From Phoronis australis (Eukaryota > Phoronida > Phoronidae), in the NCBI GenBank assembly GCA_002633005.1, contig NMRA01000409.1:249831-311830 (forward strand): DNA of 62,000 nt, read 5' to 3'. Below, piece by piece: positions 59,201 through 62,000 of this stretch. The translations under genes and the position numbers were made by a program. The notes below the pieces were generated by a model. The model did not search any database, was not told where the DNA came from, and saw nothing but the letters and a program-made list of their open reading frames with translations. The first letter of the stretch is position 1. The number at the start of each line of letters is the position of its first letter.

Positions 59201-61736
59201 TTTCTAGAATCTTCCACGAGATGGCTCTGTCGTACAACTGCTTCTGTACACTGTAGCAAGTCTTTGTGCTTCAACTACTTTAGCGCATCTGATTATCTTC
59301 TTGATTCCAGCCCATAATATAACATTCTACTTATTTAGTGATTGGCTAATAAAAACCACATGATCATATCCACTCGTATTATTGGCTGTTACAATTTGTT
59401 CTCAGAATATTCTAGAATCTCTAGAGTACTTTGACCCCAGAACCCAAAGTTGTAAACACCATCTAAAAATAGATTTTGACGTTAAAATACATGTCAACAA
59501 GTCTGACCCCTTGATTTAAAAGTACATATGCACAAATTTTGGGCAACTTAAAATGGATCTATTCTTACTAATTACTTAATCAATATTTATTCTGACACAC
59601 GGTTGGCTGTTGTGTTTATATAATTATCTTTTCAGTTGATGGGATATTTTTTTTAACTTCATAGTGAAGAGTGAAACAGTGTCATCAATGTCGCCAGTGT
59701 TAAATACGGAATCCCAGTCAGTGTAGGTGATATCCTGACGTAATTTATCGGTGTGGACTTGATCATATTTCCAAATGGTTCGTGTGGTGTGTTGTTCTTT
59801 AACCGGTTTTTTAGGTGTTAGAGTGGTTTCGATTGTGTGGTGATCAGAATTGCTAACAGGAGGTAGTACAGAACATGAGTCAATGATACTCAAATTGTTT
59901 GTTATGTAGAGATCAATACATGAATGAGAAACGTCGGAGATACGGGTTGGCTCCTTAATTAGCTATATGCAATAATTAGACAGTAAGGTATCAAGCAAGT
60001 GTAGTCCGGCCGTACTGTCATGATTATCATTATACCATGTAGAGTTCCGGGTGTTAAACTCGCCATTTATGATTACACTAACGCTATGATTGCGGTTAAA
60101 TTCCGCTAACTGATCGGCTGGAGCTTTGAAGTAGTGTTTTCCTTCAGTTGGTGACTGAGAAGGTGATCGATAAAACAACCCACAGTAAATTTTTCTGCCA
60201 CCGAAATAAATTTCGATCCAGCAGTTGCATAACTGAGGACAAATTAAGCTAGGACATAATTTAAATGTGAGTGTGTTTTTAGTGAATAAGATGATGCCAC
60301 GGCCACCGTTACTATGATGCTACACTGTAACCAGGAATGATTAGATGTCGTCTTTGGTAACATTACAAGTTTCACAAAGAGCGACAATCATATAATCGTT
60401 AGACAGAACAAAGTTCTTTAGAAGCTTGAATCTGGAGAAATTGCGGATGGTATTGTCGTAGGTATATTTACTGCAAATACAAAAATATCTGGGAGTGTGA
60501 CGAATTTGCGTTCAACTTAATCGAAAATGTCAACCGAAGATGCCATTTTCCAAACTTTGAGGTTATGAGTACATTCGAATATACTCCAAAGATAGCACAG
60601 TCTTATTCTTATATAACTAACCTTATGACCGAATGTGTTGGGGCTTACGGCAATGCGTCATAATTATGTTGAGGCTTACGGCAATGCGTCATGCGTTTTG
60701 TCTGACCCGTCGCTAAAACTCCAACAAAGCATCGTGCAGACGAAATTTCGTTCTATAAGCTGAAGGCCAAAGCATAGAGAAATTGTTACCATTAGTCTCT
60801 TTTCACTTCTTCCAAACAGGCCAAACTATTCGAAGGGATTCTACTTGGAGATAAGCATTCGCTTATTGTTGCAGTTGCTACGTTGGTGGACTTCGCGTTA
60901 CAGGTGAGACACCAGGGTGCGTTTTTCAGAGCTAACACAGACGGAGAGGTGCGAGCTGAGCTAGCTGCCTCCAGTGAACGACAGCCGAGCTGTCAGCTTA
61001 TACAGTGTATCAAGTCGTCATATTCGAATGACGGCAACTGAATTGACTTGCCGTTAATTAATTCAGTAGTTCTCGCCTTGAAGCTAGATGACTGTTGCTT
61101 GTAAAGTCCGCCATTTTGTCTCCATTGTAGACCGGAAGTATAATACTATTGCTGCTCACTAGGCTCACTCAGACGTCGCCCATACTCATTCCAGTGATCT
61201 CGCTTTACTTGGGAACTTTCACCCGTCTTACTATCTGTCTCGCTGCGTTCTTTGTCAAGACACATGGAGGTCTGAAGCCAATGAGTGAGGTGAAGATATT
61301 TTACTCATAGGAATACTTTATTATTTGTTTATATACATTTTAAACATCATTCAATCCCTATGATTAACGGAGATTTATAATCTTAACTGTCGTGCATTGC
61401 ACCCCCTCTCCTCTATGGGCCTAACTAAAAACGCAGCCAGCATGCCGTGTTCAGAAAGGGACGGAGGGAGGGTGGGAGCGACGGACGGACGGACGGAGAG
61501 AGAGGGGGGAGAGGTAACATATACATGCATACTTTTGATGCCACATGGATCAACAACGTTGAAATGCTCAATTTTGTATGTTACGGTTATTCTTTTTGCA
61601 GGATAATCTAACTTTACTCGAAATATTTCGGTTCTGGGGGCCGCTTGCTTTGGTGGCGGCGTTTCACAAAATCAATCGACCACTCATCAACATTTTGGTT
61701 GCAAGAAATGAACCTAACCCAGACAGCGCATCTATG
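50085..61736 (+). CDS. ANKH-like multipass transporter (7 exons, 3' end outside the window)
   Basis: The spliced visible part is 297 residues. It aligns collinearly with the N-terminal ~285 residues of vertebrate ANKH (about 490 residues), a MATE-fold-related membrane protein that exports ATP/pyrophosphate and citrate. Matching blocks: YWPLLKFYLPVVIT (helix 1), FGIAHSLVKF, HVGLVLVQSRRD, ELGSYYVKELH, GILLGDKHSLIV, LIPVISLYLG, RFWGPLALVAAF and INRPLINILVARN. Gap-free spacing between several blocks supports orthology rather than chance. ATG 50085 follows an in-frame TGA; 50142 is an alternative start. All phases agree. A LINE and several small elements lie in its introns, and an N run (52250-52303) lies in intron 2. 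The remaining exons are beyond the right edge. Confidence 0.88.
51370..51472 (+). CDS. ANKH-like exon 2
   Basis: Acceptor CGTTTTACAG, donor TCAG|GTGAGT, phase 0/1. It encodes LAAFGIAHSLVKFLCMS, matching the ANKH block LASYGLAYSLMKFF. Confidence 0.87.
51497..52325. mobile_element. Possible larger hAT-like element spanning an assembly gap
   Basis: The left end CAGTGGCGGATATAG (51497) and the inverted right end CATAGGCGGATTTAG (near 52311-52325) resemble the MITE at 48208. The interior includes about 54 N at 52250-52303. No transposase frame is recognisable. Confidence 0.5.
52808..52921 (+). CDS. ANKH-like exon 3
   Basis: Acceptor GTTTCTCCAG, donor TTAG|GTACGT, phase 1/1. It encodes FRHVGLVLVQSRRDLKTSLA, matching ANKH FKNVGLVFVNSKRD. 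Confidence 0.9.
52922..54280. other. ANKH-like intron 3, mostly unrecognised, ending in CAC repeats
   Basis: Short frames only. From about 54115 to 54285 it becomes a CAC/ACC trinucleotide repeat, whose apparent ORFs (Thr, His or Gly-rich) are low-complexity translations. Confidence 0.7.
54115..54285. repeat. CAC/ACC trinucleotide repeat
   Basis: Imperfect CAC-rich triplets. A second similar block lies at about 54726-54885. Confidence 0.9.
54286..54612 (+). mobile_element. tRNA-derived SINE head split by a MITE
   Basis: Box A (TGGCTCAGTGGTTTGAGC, from about 54293) and box B (AGGTTCGAATCCTGG, 54582-54596) are RNA polymerase III promoter elements of a tRNA-like sequence. They are separated by nearly 300 bases instead of the usual 30-60, because an inverted-repeat element at 54323-54553 lies between them. 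Confidence 0.7.
54323..54553. mobile_element. MITE with GTTCCAA terminal inverted repeats
   Basis: The left end GTTCCAAGAAACTGACTTAG matches the inverted right end GTTCCAACAAAACTGGCTTAG. About 230 bases, noncoding, inserted in the tRNA-like element. Confidence 0.75.
54726..54885. repeat. Second CAC/ACC trinucleotide repeat
   Basis: Imperfect ACC triplets just upstream of ANKH-like exon 4. Confidence 0.88.
54935..55053 (+). CDS. ANKH-like exon 4
   Basis: Acceptor CACCATTGTAG, donor GTG|GTAGGT, phase 1/0. It encodes ASELGSYYVKELHTVSSR and LLFLAGYGSLDAV, matching ANKH YSDLGYYIINKLH and FLYLAAFPFMDAM. Confidence 0.9.
55054..56239. other. ANKH-like intron 4, part before the LINE
   Basis: Nothing recognised; only short frames. 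Confidence 0.6.
56240..60480 (-). mobile_element. Degenerate non-LTR retrotransposon (CR1/Jockey-like LINE)
   Basis: In minus-strand order: endonuclease remnants (VALCETC, GGRGIILF, INGEFNTRN in place of the usual GDFN, NSDHHTIETTL), a linker (RLTPWFNSNVKRAIRTRNR), then reverse transcriptase motifs (WKHGIMVPIHKKDSKTGISN, FLDIASAFD, GVPQGYILGPLLFLVYIND, DADDT) and the CR1/Jockey-type C terminus (ILPHIDYCDIIY, a CxC-G-x5-H cluster). The frame is broken by stops and frameshifts, and the residue before the catalytic A-D-D-T is Asp rather than aromatic, so it is inactive. It sits in ANKH-like intron 4, antisense to that gene. Confidence 0.88.
58741..59637. mobile_element. Noncoding insertion inside the LINE
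   Basis: LINE coding similarity stops at about 59638 and resumes at about 58740. The roughly 0.9 kb between is noncoding and contains short inverted sequences ATTAAGTAAT (about 58841) and ATTACTTAAT (about 59570). The exact ends are uncertain. Confidence 0.55.
60636..60692. repeat. 26-base direct repeat, two copies
   Basis: TGTTGRGGCTTACGGCAATG plus CGTCAT, repeated with a five-base spacer, just upstream of ANKH-like exon 5. Confidence 0.9.
60820..60903 (+). CDS. ANKH-like exon 5
   Basis: Acceptor TTCTTCCAAACAG, donor CAG|GTGAGA, 84 nt, phase 0/0. It encodes GILLGDKHSLIVAVATLVD, matching ANKH GILLKHKYSFLVGCASISD. It is too short to stand out as an open frame. Confidence 0.88.
61131..61289 (+). 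CDS. ANKH-like exon 6
   Basis: Acceptor GTCTCCATTGTAG, donor GAG|GTGAAG, 159 nt, phase 0/0. It encodes TGSIILLLLTRLTQTS then PILIPVISLYLGTFTRLTIC. The distance from exon 5's last residue to the L-I-P motif is 21 residues, the same as in human ANKH, which fixes the acceptor. Confidence 0.87.
61602..61736 (+). CDS. ANKH-like exon 7
   Basis: Acceptor TTCTTTTTGCAG, donor ATG|GTAAGC, 135 nt, phase 0/0. It encodes RFWGPLALVAAFHKINRPLI, matching ANKH [20 protein letters not shown]. It is the last exon in the window. Confidence 0.92.
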
Positions 61737-62000
61737 GTAAGCCAGGAGCGTCTCACAGCGTTCACATGCCGTCAAATCAGAAGACTTAGGACGTCTGATG
61801 CACAGCCTGAAAAAGTCGCATGTGAACGCTCGTCTGATCTGTCTTATACTGCCTGTTCCCAAATCAGATTGCAGGTCTTCCTTCTACCCGTGAGATTCTG
61901 TTTTCCCATGGGGGTTGCACGTGTTGGTTAGGATTATTCACGTTTCACATCCATGTATGTACGAGGGCAGATAGAACACCTCGATTTAAGGGGCTGATAT

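Noticed and set aside
61578-61931. Reading ANKH-like exon 7 through to the ORF end at 61931
   Set aside because: Similarity to ANKH stops at the ATG|GTAAGC donor, and the following residues are not membrane-like.
1-62000. CRISPR arrays, bacterial operons, rRNA genes
   Set aside because: None seen. The short tandem repeats lack regular spacers and the window is a split-gene animal genome.

Overview
This window is eukaryotic and animal: all three recognisable genes are split by GT-AG introns, and one of them encodes a laminin chain, an animal basement-membrane protein. Low GC, dense short exons, many small inverted-repeat elements and heterozygous contig ends suggest a marine invertebrate. A cephalochordate, hemichordate, echinoderm or lophotrochozoan is possible, but the sequence does not settle the phylum.

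Layout. Positions 1-7330 hold no gene I can recognise, only repeats, a tRNA-like SINE and an assembly duplication. Positions 7916-47401 (minus strand) hold a complete laminin chain gene of 31 coding exons, about 2,095 codons. I derived every exon boundary from AG/GT sites and checked that all junction phases agree. The chain reads LN, 4.5 LE repeats, laminin IV type B, LE repeats, laminin IV type A (L4A), LE repeats, a three-cysteine hinge, a cysteine-free coiled coil, and a cysteine three residues from the C terminus. The hinge and tail are beta-like, while the L4A domain is typical of alpha and gamma chains, so the architecture is a hybrid.

Inside the 6 kb intron between laminin exons 15 and 16, on the opposite strand (24821-28868), lies a complete five-exon gene for a small secreted collagenous protein with a coiled-coil neck and a cysteine-rich C-terminal domain ending in a CCC motif.

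Head-to-head with laminin, about 2.7 kb away, a plus-strand gene begins at 50085 and runs off the right edge. Its seven visible exons encode an ANKH (progressive ankylosis) family membrane transporter. A degenerate RT/endonuclease LINE (about 56240-60480, minus strand) sits in one of its introns, with other mobile elements in neighbouring introns.

Assembly caveats. Single-N joins at 1773, 10631 and 32436 are each flanked by near-identical copies (about 0.76, 0.84 and 0.44 kb), which look like unmerged allelic contig ends. They create a spurious second copy of laminin exon 29 and partial copies of exons 11 and 12. A further N is at 13472, and a run of N at about 52250-52303.

How the genes relate. 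The laminin chain and the collagenous protein are both predicted to be extracellular. The ANKH-like gene may share the 2.7 kb intergenic region with laminin as a divergent regulatory segment. No functional link beyond that is shown by the sequence.
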